64,000 nucleotides of DNA, taken from assembly GCA_963556195.1 (NCBI GenBank), contig CAUVYP010000244.1, positions 3,928,501-3,992,500 of the forward strand, given 5' to 3'. The stretch is from Sepiola atlantica (lineage: Eukaryota > Mollusca > Cephalopoda > Sepiida > Sepiolidae). The notes beneath the pieces were generated by a model. That model saw nothing but the letters and a program-made list of their open reading frames with translations, had not been told where the DNA came from and did no database searches. The translations under genes and the position numbers were made by a program. Positions 12,245 to 24,258 of the stretch are shown piece after piece (within the stretch, counting starts at the first letter, position 1; each line of letters begins with the position of its first letter).

Positions 12245-13400
12245 TCACAGTCCAAATTCGGATATTAACTCTCCAAGTATTCCCAATCTTCGCTTTACGA
12301 TCATTTCTCCAGCACCCTTGGTTCTTATTTTTCCACTCTCCTCCACTGTAGAGTTCACCCAACTTAGTACCGTTGCTGAATTGGTCCTTATTTCAATCTC
12401 TCTCAATCCCCATTTTATGGCTAAATTGACGCCTTTCAAAACAGCATCGAATGTGGCCACGTTAATGTGATTGCAGTCATCTTTTCTTCTCAGCCATGCT
12501 GCATCTTCCGCCACCAAACCACCAATATCCAAAACCACGCCTGTTGCAATACTGCTTGCATCACACCACACTACTCCTATTTTTGTTTCAGGTATGTGCC
12601 AAGCTCCACTAACTGGGTCCTCCTTCTCTACATCAGTTAGAATCTCCTGTATTACTTTGACAGTTTTGCCATCAACTCTTTCCTCCCAGTCTACTCCACT
12701 TGCTCTTCTTTTAACATAACTGCATACCAGTCGCAGCCATGCCGCAACTGGATAGTTCCCCAACAATTTGCCGCAGATAGAGAATAACTGCCGCCTATTC
12801 ATTTCTTTCGTCATCTCCGGGACTTCGTTGCCCCTTTTGAACATCAGCTCACCCATCTTTCCTTTCATCAACTTAAGTCCCAGTGCCGCTCCGCCGTCCA
12901 AGGATTCAGGTTGCTTTGCTGTCAGCCAAATCCCTTAAGATGTTCCACCACTTCCTCTGTCGATACTTTTGTCACATCTATGATTATGTCATCAATGTAC
13001 GAATCAGTGGCCTCCTTTGTCTTATTTCCTTTCATTAACACAGTTTTTAGAATGGCTGCCATAATTTTTGGTGCAACATTAAGCCCAAATCCTAACCGTG
13101 TCAGACAGTAGGTTTTTTCTTTATAGCAAACTAGCTGGTACTGCCATAGCTCTTTTGCCACGTGTAGTTGCAAGTAGACAGACTTAAAATCGCAGTTCCT
13201 CCTGCCAACCGCCTCCATAACGGTTCAATTCCCGAAAATCTAACACTGGCCTCACTTTACCTTTTGTGTCCTGGACTACTGCCATCAACGGTAACACACC
13301 ATTTTCTTAATCCTTCCATGGTAAGAGAATACCATCTGCTATTCATCTTTCCACTTCCTTCTCGAACTCTGAATTTTTCTCACTGTCCAGGGAATTCTTA
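12245..13400 (-). pseudogene. Gypsy-like reverse transcriptase and RNase H
   Basis: The RT begins near 13400 ('MAVVQDTKGKVRPVLDFREL'), then after a frameshift 13218-12922 holds 'YCLTRLGFGLNVAPKIM' and the catalytic YIDD. 12901-12245 carries the connection and an RNase H domain with 'WCDASSIATGVVLD'. At least two frame breaks lie at about 13220 and 12920. The catalytic boxes themselves are intact, and only the frame is lost. Confidence 0.9.
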
Positions 13401-13407
13401 TAATATT

Positions 13408-13956
13408 TTACTTTGTTCTGCAACACTGGATGCTCTCCCATCCATTTCCATTTCCCTGTCCATCTCTCTCCATCAAAATCCGCCTGCAAACGTTCGGCTG
13501 ATGGGCAGCTACGGCACAGTGTACATCTCCAAACTTGACCTCAGTTTTGTTGATACTCACACCTCCCATCTCATAGATCACATCCATTCCAATTATGACA
13601 TCAATTCCGTCAATCATGTGATCCATCAGAATCACTTCCACCTTCACTCGTACCCCAAATACTTTCATTTCCACTTGCTGGGCTCCCTTACATTTTACGT
13701 CCCGACCGTCAACTGTTTTTATCGTGCCACTTCTACCACACCTACTCACAAGTTTGGAGTTAAGTAGAGTGGTGGTGCATCCAGTGTCAACAAGTGCCGT
13801 CATTACAGCAGCATTTACTGCCATTTTTATCATGGGTAGAGTTCCGTACTGCACCTTCATTCTGTTTCTAGGGTAGCTACTGGCGCAGAAGCTCCCCTTT
13901 GCTCGTTTCCCTGAGCCAGAGAACAATATCTCGCAATGTGCCCAATTCTTCCACAC
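13408..13956 (-). pseudogene. Gypsy-like aspartic protease
   Basis: The segment holds the retropepsin signature LVDTGCTTTLL and the downstream 'VIIGMDVI' flap/second strand. It overlaps the end of the gag frame by about 100 bases, as expected for gag-pol read by a frame change. The protease normally matures the polyprotein. Confidence 0.88.
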
Positions 13957-14540
13957 TCATAGCACCTTACTCTGACTCTAGCTGGCTCCGTGCAATCTTT
14001 AATAAGATGTGGTCCTCGACACCTAAAGCACCGAATGCTTGAAGATTCTCTTTGAGTCTCATTTTTCAGTGTAGTTATTTGTGCACTCGCTGCCACCGTC
14101 CCAGTATCTCGCATCCTCTTGCTAACCAATAGCCATGCAGTCGGTATCAGTCGACTAACATCCAGTCTCTCCAAGTGATGCAATTGTTGCAGTGCCACAG
14201 ATACGTCATCTGGAAATCCTGTGATGAACGCGAGTTTTGCTGTCTGATCCAGACCTATCCCTACGTATCCAGCTAATCCAGCAAATCTTTTGATATTGTT
14301 GGCATAAACATTCACCGATTCTCAAGTCCACCTGAATCGTTTCAGTTTTTCATAGGCTTCGAAAGGACCTTCAGTGAATGCTGTCACCAATCTCATCTCT
14401 ATCATTTCTGCATCTAATTGGTCTGTATCACTCAACTCGAGGTAGAGAGCAAGCGCATCCCCATGTAGAAAAAGTGGAATGAAACTAGCCAGGTCTTGTA
14501 CTCTCTGTAGTTTCGCCACCAGTTTTACTTTTTCATCCAC
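13857..14540 (-). pseudogene. Gypsy-like gag with two zinc knuckles
   Basis: 14540-14322 and 14315-13857 are two parts of gag in adjacent frames (one stop near 14320). The C-terminal part ends with two knuckles: CFRC...H....C (one residue short between Cys and His) and a canonical CYECGRIGHIARYC. Gag would form the particle and bind RNA. The initial Met lies close to the 5' LTR. Overall length is about 225 residues. Confidence 0.87.
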
Positions 14541-14637
14541 CCGACTACATCACCTTCTCCACTAAAAGGCGATATCACATCCTTGCTCAAACTTATTTTT
14601 CCGGACTCCATATTCTCCTCTTCGCGCCGAGATAGCT

Positions 14638-14837
14638 TGTAATCCAAACTTAAATAAAAAATAATATTGGATTTTCTTCATCTTCACCGACAATTGCAAT
14701 CTCCAATATTAAAAGTTCTCTCTCCAATCTTCACTCTCTTCTCTTCCAAACTCAATTCACTCTTCAGTCAAAAACGTTCGGTTTTTATATTGTTTAACCC
14801 ACCACATATGCAAATTATTGCTGTATCTTAAATCACA
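14638..14837 (-). repeat. 5' LTR of the Gypsy-like element
   Basis: This is the direct copy of 10972-11173, followed immediately by the target duplication TTTAC. The bases just inside (AGCTATCTCGGCGCGAAG on the minus strand) should be the primer-binding site, but I cannot match them to a tRNA. Confidence 0.93.
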
Positions 14838-17796
14838 TTTACATATAACAATATAATCATAAATAAGAGCATTCTTTGTTACATCACTGGGATATAACAG
14901 AGAACCTCTGTTAATCCCTTGAAAATGCAGGTTTACCTCTTCCGCATCATCTTTTCCAGATACTAATTTCTTGCAGCTATTGAATTTCATTTTCTTAAAA
15001 ACTGCATAACAGCAATAACCTGCTAAGTATAATATAACAGGAAGTACTTCTCTGCATTGATTAACATCATCATCTGTTATATCTATGTTAAATTTATAAA
15101 CATCTAACTGTTGCTCCCTTGCCATTTCATCCCAGTTAGCTTCTTGTAAATTCTTCAAATCAATAGTTTGGTTATTAAGTGGCAGGCTCAGTTTTAATAC
15201 TGACAACATTCTGAGTTTCTTCTCACATTCAAATACTTGACGTATAGAGACATTATACTGATCCCCACTAAGTTGCCGGTACTGGCGAAACCTTGCCTCA
15301 AGGTTATCTGTTTGAAACTTGCCAGGTAATATAAACGTTGTGTTCATTTCTTTTATGCAATATTTAGTTAGTTCAAGAATTGCATATGATGTATGATGTA
15401 AAGCAGTGTAAGTTTCCTTTGTTAATTTCCCAGTTCCATGCTATTCCAACATTCTAACTAGTCACAGAATAGAGAGAGAAATCTATAATTTTCTTCATTT
15501 AATTTAAGTGGATTAGCATATTCATTGTTATGCCGACAACCTTTATTTGGTGTCTTTACATTCATTTTTGTCCACCAAATATAAAATATCTTCATGTATT
15601 CTGCAGTTTCTGCAAAGTTGGCCAAACATTTCTGTTTTCCTAAGGTCAGCAATCCCTGAATAGTGTATTCATTGAAAATTTGCAGAACCAACGTAACATT
15701 TTGCCTTTCAAGATTAGTGGGAGAAATGGCCTTTGAAGTTAATTTGTTACAATATTTCAAAAGTGATTGAGATTCCAGGTAATAAAGTTTGTGTAAGCTA
15801 GAAAATGGGGCACTTTGGATGTTATCTAATTCATGATTTCTATTATGACAAAACTTTGGGAACATCATGCATTTACTTGCATCTTTTTGGCCAAGCCAGT
15901 TGTTTCTAATGCATTTTAATATATGTACTGAGTCGAATAAGAAGAAAAAAGGCCTAGAGTTTCGCACTGGATGTGGATATACAATTGAAAGCGTTGCTGG
16001 GCTACAAAAGAAAGACATAGCCTTTTTATTTATTGCATTATTATCTGTTATAACAGATAATACTCTAAAGCCTATCTCCTCTATACCAATGATTAAACGT
16101 TTGATTATATCAAATAAGTTCTCAGATCGAAGACATTTAGTTGGCATAACGTGCACAACATCCTTATATTGTGAGAATACACTGCTAAGCATAAAAGCAT
16201 ATGCACTTGTTGCAGCTTCATTGATATTGTTGGCTAAGCCAACAACATTACCACCCTTATAATCAAAATAAGGTTTTAGATGAATTTCATCAACAAGTAA
16301 AGATACTGTGATATCTTTCTGCACTAGTAACTTGAACTTACTTTTAATATACATAAGAAAATTGTTATCATGTCGTTCAACTACAGGATTCATAGAGGTT
16401 GATAAGATTAGTCTTCTGATGGTCGAATAACATGGTAAAATTACATTTTTAGTATCTCTTAACAGTATGTACCCTCTAGGGGAGCAGTTATATAACAAGG
16501 AAGAAAATATCATCATTTCACTCGAATAATTAAACGTATTCTGTGTCATTATGTTTATCTGTTCGTATATGAATTTAATTGCATTGAAATATTTAAATGA
16601 TTCATCTTGCACTAAGAACAGAAATTACAAGATTAATTTTAATATAGAAATTGCATTTTGAGGTTTAGTTTGCTGTTCTTCTATGTCCATTTTTCCATGT
16701 TCTCCATCAAAATGTGTAGAGTATTTTCATCAGTTATATGTTTAGGAATCTTATACTCCCCTATAGTATTCATTTCCACATCACTGCAGAATACATTTAC
16801 TACTAAATCAGATGCAATTACCAGGAACAGTGTGATTTTGGGACATGGATATTTGCTAATATGGCATATAATAAGTCTATCTTTTTGCCTAATAATGCTC
16901 CAATTTCGATCAAGAAAATTAAATTTTTTTTCTATGACTTCAAGAGTTCTGAACATCTTCTCTAGCGTATATGCTATATCAGCAGCAATGCTTTCACTTA
17001 AAGCACGTTTAAATGCAGAATTTTCAAGTCGTACTCTTTTAGAATCTGATGACTCTCTGAAGCTTGTCGACGATGCAAATAAATATGGGGGGGCAGTTAG
17101 GCAGAATTCGAGGGATAGCACCGTTTCGGAGATATGGTTTCTGAAGTTTAACAGTAATGGTTCAACCTGTTTTGGAGTCAAATGCGGATGCCTCTCTATT
17201 TATGTCCTCGGGTCGAAAATGAAGTTCACAAACCTGAAGAAATAATTTAAAATACAAAAGATACCATTATTTAAACTTCTAACCCAATCGACCGGAACTA
17301 ATTCAGACTTTGAAATTTGTTTAAAAATTATACAAAAAAAAGTTCAATGTTAACTGTTTGTTTGATAATAGAATCACCAACTCCTATCTTGCTATTAAGA
17401 CATAGGTACGTGCAAAATCAAAGTCCGATCCCCAAAATGTAAAAACATTTTGACCCTCCCTTCACCTAAAAAATCACAAGAATTCAGGAAATCAATCAAT
17501 TTTAATGAATTTTTCAATATTTATTAATAAACCAAAACAGGAGATGTAGTGAAACTATTTTTTTTTTAAATCTTAGTGAAAATGTATTATTTTTTTTTAA
17601 CAAAATACACCATCACTAAAGGTATATTTTTATATATATATAAAAAATCCATGAATGTTTTTTTAATGAAAATAAAGATCTGTATATGTTTAAAAATTTG
17701 TTTTTTAACTATTTCGTATATATTATGAAAAATGCCCTTAAACTCTGTGTTAATGAAATTATTATAACTCGAAAAAAAATTTTTTTATTTATTTAT

Positions 17797-20224
17797 TTAT
17801 TTTAACAAAGTTCACCCCAAACAAGGCAGGCCACCACTGTAGACGTAAGGGGCTACTGAGAAAAAAAAGAGGGGAGAAGGTTGGGGGGGGGGGGGGGGTC
17901 AACCTAAATTGGGATCTGCGCAGCGAGATGTCTGTTTACATTAGTTTTAAATTTCTGCATGTCTGTACTGTCGGGGAAACAGGGGGCAGGGAGGGAGTTC
18001 CAGAGGCCAGCAGCACGAGGAAAGAAGCTATTTGAGTAGAAGGTTCTCTGACATCTGGGGACCTCCACAGTGAATGGATGAGATTTAGTTGATTGTCGAG
18101 TTAGTCTAATGAATTTACGTCGAGGGGGTACCAGAGTAGCCAATTCATCGGAGCATAATCCACTGAAGTATTTGTAAAACATTCACAAGGATGCTACATT
18201 GCGGCGATGGGACAGGGACTGGAGCTTGGCTGACAGTGAGGGACCTATTAGGTTGGCGATTCTTTTTGGACCTTGTCAAAAAGGGAGATACTAGTAGATG
18301 ATGCATCAGCCCAGATGTGACAACAATACTCCATGCATGGGTGGATGGTGGCTTTGTAGAGATACCGGATAATGTCAGGTGTGAGGATTTTACTAGCCCG
18401 GTAGAGGGAGCCAACCTTCTTTGAGGCAGCCTTGGCAATGTCTTCAATGTATTCATGTTACCTGTGAAGGTTAGGCCGAGGACTTTGAATGATGAACTCT
18501 CAGGTAGGGTGTTATTAACCATGACAATCGGTGGTTGGAGAGGTTTCTTGTAGTTATTGAAGGAAAGGAGCTTTGTCTTAACGGCATTAAAAGTATAGAT
18601 CCCTGGGGTACACCAGCATTTATGTCATGTTGCTTAGATGAACGGCCATCGAGGACAACCTGGATTTTTCTTTTGTCTAGGAAGGATCTAATTATATTAA
18701 GTAATTGCCCAGTAATACCGTATGAGTATATTTTCAGGAGAAGCCCTTTATGCCATACCTTGTCAAAGGCCTTGGATATATCAAGCGCTACCGCCCTAGC
18801 TTCTCCTGCCTTGTCAAGTGTATGATACATGCGTTCAGAGATGACTGTTAGGATGTCTGCAGTAGATCGTGCTTGTTTAAATTTATACTGGCGGTCATAT
18901 AGAAGTTTAGCATTATCTAAGTGCCGTACAATCGCTAGATTGATTAAAGATTCAAAGATTTTAGCAAAGATCGGAAGCAGACTGATTGGACGATAGTTCT
19001 GAGGATCGGTTCTATTCCCATAACTCTTGTAGACTGGTACCGCAGAGGCAATTTTCCAGCTATCAGGGAAGCAAGATTCAGCTAGGCATTTATTGAAGAG
19101 AGGACAGGGGCCAGTTCAGCAGAACATTTCTTTATTACCATTACAGGTATAAGATCAGCCCCACAAGCTTTGGAGGTGTCAAGGTTTTTTATGATGTCTC
19201 TGACCTGGGATGGGGTGATAACCAGGTTATCAAGTGTGGCTTCGGACCACAATGGGAAATTGGGGAGGGGGTTGTTATCTGAATCCAAAGTAGAGTTAGA
19301 AGCGAAGTGCTGGGCAAGTAGTTCAGCCTTATCAGTGGCTGTGCATACGACATCATTGTGGTTTGATAGTGGGGGAATCGTTTATTGACAATTATTCACT
19401 ACACTATTGTAGATTTTCCAGAAATCTCGAGTACCTAGTTTCTGTGACTGGATGAATTTTTTGTTAACTCATTATACCTTCTCTTCGCTTCACCTATCAC
19501 GGCATTGCAATTATTTCTTGACTCTACAAACTCATGTCTATTAGTAGCTGACTTATGGTAGCCGAATTTACGGAATGCTTATTGCCTCTCAGAAATGTCA
19601 GATGCACATTCCGAGGTGAACCATTGAGGGGAGTAGGGGCTTGCTAAAGAATTTTCGCAGGGGAACATAGGCTTGAATGCCTGCTTTGACCCATTCAGTC
19701 AATTCGTTTGCACACTGGTCGGCAGCGAGTGAGAAGGTTTCCCTCCATAGGGCGTCACTGATGTATTGACTCGAAATCAGCCTGCTTGTAGTATCTTGTT
19801 GTTTTGAGCAACGGTTCATCAGCTTTTGGACGACTTTTTAGGGTGATATGTACCATTAGCACAATGTGATCAGCATTCCCGAGTGGGCTATGAGCTTTCG
19901 TCACACAAGCCTCGGGCATTGAGGTCAAGAAAAGGTCTAGAAGTGAGGCTTGTTTGTCTACTCGATGTGGGATGCGGATCGGAAAATCGACAGTCTGAGA
20001 GAGAGAGTGAGCTAAGGAGAAATTATACGTAGAGTTGCCGGCTGCGTCAGTAAGGCTGGAGAATCCCAACCAGTCGCGGTGGTGGGCATTAAAATCCCCA
20101 AATACATGTATCTGGGCATTCGAGTCAATTAAGAGTGCTCTATCTATGCTTTCAGAGACAGAGTTTAGCAGAGTACAGTTCTGGGTCGACCGGGAGCGAT
20201 ATAAGAAATATAGGTAATTGACGC
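17797..20224 (-). pseudogene. Jockey/CR1-type LINE, copy 1 (truncated, deleted)
   Basis: This is a minus-strand LINE whose 3' end (tgaactttgttaaaat followed by TAAA repeats) lies at about 17797. From 5' to 3' it holds the end of the endonuclease (19755-20069, with SPLGNADH), the RT start (19082-19288: ITPSQVRDIIKNL), RT motif A (18471-18830: ALDISKAFDKVWHKGLL), and the C-terminal domain (17904-18522: RKFIRLTRQSTKSHPFTVEV). Compared with copy 2 at 62087, about 207 bp are missing at about 18597, which removes the catalytic FADD box. It also carries frameshifts. It lies in the intron of the P-type transposase. Confidence 0.88.
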
Positions 20225-20239
20225 TGTCAATCTAAAGCA

Positions 20240-20618
20240 CATGTAATCTTGGTTAATTAACGATATTATCATGTTAACATGTAGTCTTGGTTAATTAACG
20301 ATATTATCATGTTAACATGTAATCTTGGTTAATTAACGATATTATCATGTTAACATGTAGTCTTGGTTAATTAACGATATTATCATGTTAACATGTAGTC
20401 TTGGTTAATTAACGATATTATCATGTTAACATGTAATCTTGGTTAATTAACGATAGTATCATGTTAACATGTAATCTTGGTTAATTAACGATATTATCAT
20501 GTTAACATGTAGTCTTGGTTAATTAACGATAGTATCATGTTAACATGTAATCTTGGTTAATTAACGATAGTATCATGTTAACATGTAATCTTGGTTAATT
20601 AACGATATTATCATTGTT
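20240..20618. repeat. 38-bp minisatellite, about 10 copies
   Basis: The unit 'catgtaatcttggttaatta' plus 'acgatattatcatgttaa' (38 bp) repeats about ten times with very few changes (mainly aatc/agtc and atta/agta). It contains the palindromes TTAATTAA and GTTAAC. It sits directly between the LINE and the remaining P-type sequence, and its core 'attaacgatattatca' is present once in the related element at about 44360. Confidence 0.93.
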
Positions 20619-21265
20619 AATTAACGATATTATTATTGAATAAAGCATTGTTTAATCAATATTTTTGGTGAAAATATTGATTAAATATGCCGTTATTATT
20701 TCATTAATTTGATCTACAAAAGTACAGAGAAAAGATAAAATATACTACACTTAATAAGACATCAAAAATATAATTAAAAAAAAATGGAAACAATAATTAT
20801 TGGCTATACACTACTTTTTTATCAAATAATGAATAAGTAATTCAGACTTTTGATTTTTTATATAATTTTTAAAAATTCAAACTCACTACACTATATTTAG
20901 TCGGTGTAAACATATCTCGCTTTATTGCGTGTATCCATATTGGTGTAATTCTTCCTCTTTTAGAAATCCAAACACTGAGACAGTCAGTTTATTTTTCATA
21001 ATTGCCCTCGCAATGAGGAACGATGCATGCAGTAGGCATTTTAACTTTGTGAATTATGAAATTAAATTTAAAAAGGCGCGAAATTAAGTTAACCAACCAC
21101 AATGACGTCAGAGGGGGGGGGGCAAGAAGTTAGTTGCTTGGCCTTAATTGAATTTGCATGACTTCTTATTTTTTTAAAAATGCATATTTTTCATTTTCGG
21201 AGAAATTGCGTAGTAAAAAATAGTTGTCTGCCCCTTCTTACACAATTGGAGATCTTCTCAAATAA

Positions 21266-21720
21266 ATTTTGGCTCGTGTTCCTATTCTGCATGAGTGCCG
21301 TTTCGGCACTTGTGCAGATGCGGTACACGAGCCAAAATTTATTTTAGAAGACTTCCAATGGTGTAAGAAAATAGAATTTAGGAAAATGAACAGTATATTT
21401 TTTCATTTCAAAACCAACAAAATGAAAAGTCCTCTTGTTTGGATTAACAGATTTTTGATTTTTTGTTATAGTTTAAAATATTAAATTATCGCAGAACATA
21501 ACATTTGTGAAAAAATTCTAGCTTCTCCGAAAATGGACGTAATCGACGTGAATGTCTTGAAAAATTTTAAGTTCTGCGATAATTTAATATTTTAAACTAA
21601 AAAAACCTAAAAAAACTGTTAATCCAAACAAGAGGACTGTTCGTTTTGTTGGTTTTGAAATGAAAAAAAATATACTGTTCATTTTCCCAAATTCTATTTT
21701 CTTCAATAAATGTTCTATCA
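21266..21720. repeat. Two nested foldback structures
   Basis: A short hairpin pairs 'aaattttggctcgtg' at about 21264 with 'cacgagccaaaattt' at about 21327. A longer inverted repeat pairs about 21355-21495 ('tagaatttaggaaaatgaac' to 'taaaatattaaattatcgca') with about 21570-21705. Similar sub-terminal sequence recurs at about 21725-21870 and 35030-35640, so this is a dispersed foldback family. Confidence 0.7.
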
Positions 21721-21959
21721 ATATACTAAAAAGAGAGTTGTCTGCCCTTTACACCATTGGAACTCTTCGAAAATAAATTTCGGGTCGTGTACCACATCTG
21801 CACAAGTGCCAAACAGAGTTATCTGCCCCTTCTTACACCATTAGAGCTCTCGTAAATAAATTTCAGCCCGTGTTTAAAAACTATTTTTAATCTTCTATAT
21901 AAGATTGAATATCTGTATGTTTGTGTGTGTGTGTGTGTGTGCCCTATAGAAAAAATGTT

Positions 21960-23600
21960 AGAGAATATAGATACAATATAAAAGGGTATTCGTATGTAGA
22001 ATTCACAGAGTAAGTTGATGGGCGTATTCGCGAATCTATAAACCCACCCCTTAGGGGTCCATGGGGCAAATTTCATCAGGGGTGGAGGGGGGTCTTTTTC
22101 AGTTATTTTTCATTATATTTTATAGTAATTTGAAATTGCTGAGTCATATTGTAATTTAATTACGTAATAATTTGAAATAACTTTTAATTTAATTTAATGT
22201 TTCTTAGCGTCAATTCTATTTCCAGGGGCGGGGTAAGAAACAACGCCAAGATCCGTCACTAGCCGCCAGTGCCCGCCACTCTGTACGTACATAAATACCT
22301 GTACATTTTATAATATCTTATATAAGAAAAGTATTCGGCGTTGTCCTGCAAATAATTCCTTACGTACATAAAAAAATCAATGGATTTTACTGAAATTTAT
22401 TTTTTAGAGGATAGCTAAGGAAGAACGATAACTCACGGTTAAAAACACAATTTAGGTTTAAAGAATATACATATAAAAGGGTATTCTTATGTAAAATTCT
22501 TATGTAAAATTCACAGAGTAAGATGATGAGAGTATTCCCGAATCTATAAACCCACCCCTTAGGGGTCTATTGGGCAGATTTTATCAGGGAGGGGGGGGGG
22601 GGTCGTTTTCAATTATTTTTCATTCTATTTTATAATAATTAGAAAATGCTGAGTCATATTTTGCTTTAATTACTTAATACTTTGAATTAACTTTTAATTT
22701 TATTTAATGTTTCTTAGCGTCAATTCTATTTACATGGAGGGGGAAAGAAACTATGCGAAGGTCCGCCACTAGCCGTCACTCTGTACGTACACAAATATAT
22801 GTACACATTATAATATCTTACATAAGAAAAGTATTCTGTGTTGTCCTGCAAATTATACCTCAAGTACATAAAACAATTTATGGTTTTTAATGAAATTTAT
22901 TTGTTAGAGGATATCTAAGGAAGAAAGATAACTCACATTTAAATACACAATCTAGGTTTGTTTAGAAAAGGTTAGAGAATATAGATAAAATATAAAAGTG
23001 TATTCTTAGGTAAAATTCACAGAATAAGATGATGGGAGTATTGCCGAATCTCTACACCCACCCCGTAGGGGTCTATGGGGAAGACTTTATCAGGGGCGGT
23101 TGTTTTCAGTTATTTTTCATTCTATGTTATATTAATTTGAAAATGCGTAGTCATATTTTGCTTTAATTACGTAATAATTTGAGATAACTTTTTATTTTAT
23201 TTAAAGTTTCTTAGCGTCAATTCTATTTACATGGAGTGGGGTAAGAAACTATGTGAAGGTCTGCCACTAACCGCCACTCTGTACATACACAAATACATGT
23301 ACATGGACATTTTATAATATCTTATATAAGAAAAGTATTCGGCGTTGTCCGGCAAATTATTCCTCAAGTTCATAAAACAATTTATGGTTTTTAATGAAAT
23401 TTATTTGTTAGAGGATAGCTAAGGAAGAACGATAACTCACTTTTAAAAATACAATTTAGGTTTGTTTAAAAAAGGTTAGAAAATCTAGGTAACTTATAAA
23501 AGTGTATTTTTATGTAAAATCCACAGAGTAAGATGATGGGAGTATTGCCGAATCTCTACACCCAACCCGTAAGAGGTCTATGGGGCAGATTTTATCAGTA
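21960..23600. repeat. ~507-bp tandem repeat, about 3.3 copies
   Basis: The landmark 'cccaccccttaggggtc' or close variants occur at about 22043, 22555, 23056 and 23563, a period of roughly 500-512 bp. Each full unit contains 'tttcttagcgtcaattctat' and 'agtattcggcgttgtcc'. The last motif also begins the satellite units at 31001-33250. Confidence 0.85.
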
Positions 23601-23740
23601 TAGAACCCGGACATAGTTCTTGTGCAGTATATGACCCGGGACATGGCACTTGTGCAGTATATGACCCGGGGACTGGTACTTGTGCATTATATGACCCAGG
23701 CATGGTTCTTGTGCAGTATATGACCCAGGCATGGCACTTT
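23600..23740. repeat. ~34-bp minisatellite, about 4 copies
   Basis: The unit 'gtgcagtatatgacccggg' plus 'acatggcactt' is repeated about four times with small changes. Confidence 0.8.
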
Positions 23741-24258
23741 TTTTTTGGGGGGGGGGGGATTCAAAATTTTTTTTTTTTGAATTTCAACATTTTTTTCTCT
23801 TCTGATTATTATGCTCATCAAAAGGAGGGTGAATGTCTATGTTTGTATGTTTTTTTTTATCGCCCCGGCAACGCCGGGTAGCCATGCTAGTAGTTTATAT
23901 AAACATTCTTGCTTGCACACGTCTAAATTGTTTATATACGGCTCTAAAGCGATTATATAACATATGTATTGCTGGTAATTTTTCCTCTCATGTTAATAAA
24001 CTAAAACTTAGAGAATAACATGTGTTACCTTTAGAAAGTTAATAAAAATATATTTACAAAAAGGTAAACTAATTCAAATAACATTATACTTACTTTTATC
24101 TAATCTTCTTTCGCTTGGCTCGTCTTAAATAATCGCACGGCTGAAGGATTTATAAATTTAGTGGTTTGACGATTTAACGATCCCCGCAGAAAAATTCAAA
24201 GTGGCCACCTCGAAAAGCAGCTTCGCAGAAAATTCAAAGCGTGAAAAATAAAGACAAC

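Larger units (their letters stand above)
10972..14837 (-). mobile_element. Ty3/Gypsy-like LTR retrotransposon with 5-bp target duplication
   Basis: Two direct LTRs (202 and 200 bp), each starting TG and ending CA in plus-strand reading, flank a gag-protease-RT-RNase H-integrase region read on the minus strand. The 5 bp TTTAC lies immediately outside both ends (10967-10971 and 14838-14842), a clean target-site duplication. The LTRs differ by only about 6-7 substitutions plus small indels, so the insertion is fairly recent relative to the host element. There is no envelope-like ORF. A short G-rich stretch lies just before the 3' LTR. Frameshifts disrupt the polyprotein. Confidence 0.94.
10820..21039 (-). 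pseudogene. P-element/THAP9-like transposase, split and interrupted
   Basis: This is the transposase of the surrounding element. Exon 1 (21039-20887) starts MPTAC and gives the first zinc ligands of a THAP finger (C5 and C10), then a readable FTPTK stretch and a GTGAGT donor; it carries a stop and frameshifts. Exon 2 begins at 17233 after a CAG acceptor with VCELHF, the C-x2-H half of the finger, and then 'NGAIPRILPNCPP'. 15458-16612 is the RNase H-like core with 'LVDEIHLKPYF' and 'SVITDNNA', the likely first two catalytic Asp, and 'SVHILKCIRNNWL'. The C-terminal part runs 15457-14838, is interrupted by the LTR element, and resumes in frame at 10966 down to a stop at 10820. Known role: cut-and-paste transposition. 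This copy is inactive. Confidence 0.87.
10012..21143 (-). mobile_element. THAP/P-type DNA transposon, nested with other elements
   Basis: The left end (ccaccgagagctactacagg) and its inner sequence match the ends of the 43378-45306 element. The right boundary at about 21143 (gttagttgcttggcc) matches the sub-terminal part of that element and lacks the outermost 20 or so bases. Inside are a minus-strand THAP/P-type transposase, a 3.9-kb LTR retrotransposon, a 2.4-kb LINE fragment and a minisatellite. Without these later insertions the element would be roughly 4.5-5 kb, a plausible size for a P-type transposon. No target duplication can be read at the damaged right end. Confidence 0.8.
21891..23890 (+). 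mobile_element. Candidate non-autonomous Helitron-like element
   Basis: The left end is TCTTCTATATAAG preceded by A. The right end is a short GC hairpin (cccggc-aac-gccggg, 23864-23878) followed 8 bases later by CTAG and then T. A 5' TC, a 3' hairpin near CTRR, and insertion between A and T are the hallmarks of Helitrons. No Rep/helicase ORF is present. The interior is mostly about 507-bp tandem repeats, as in many non-autonomous Helitron-type elements. The 5' boundary is less certain than the 3'. Confidence 0.6.

Noticed and set aside
13168..13767. 199-residue plus-strand ORF
   Set aside because: Antisense shadow of the Gypsy-like protease/RT region.
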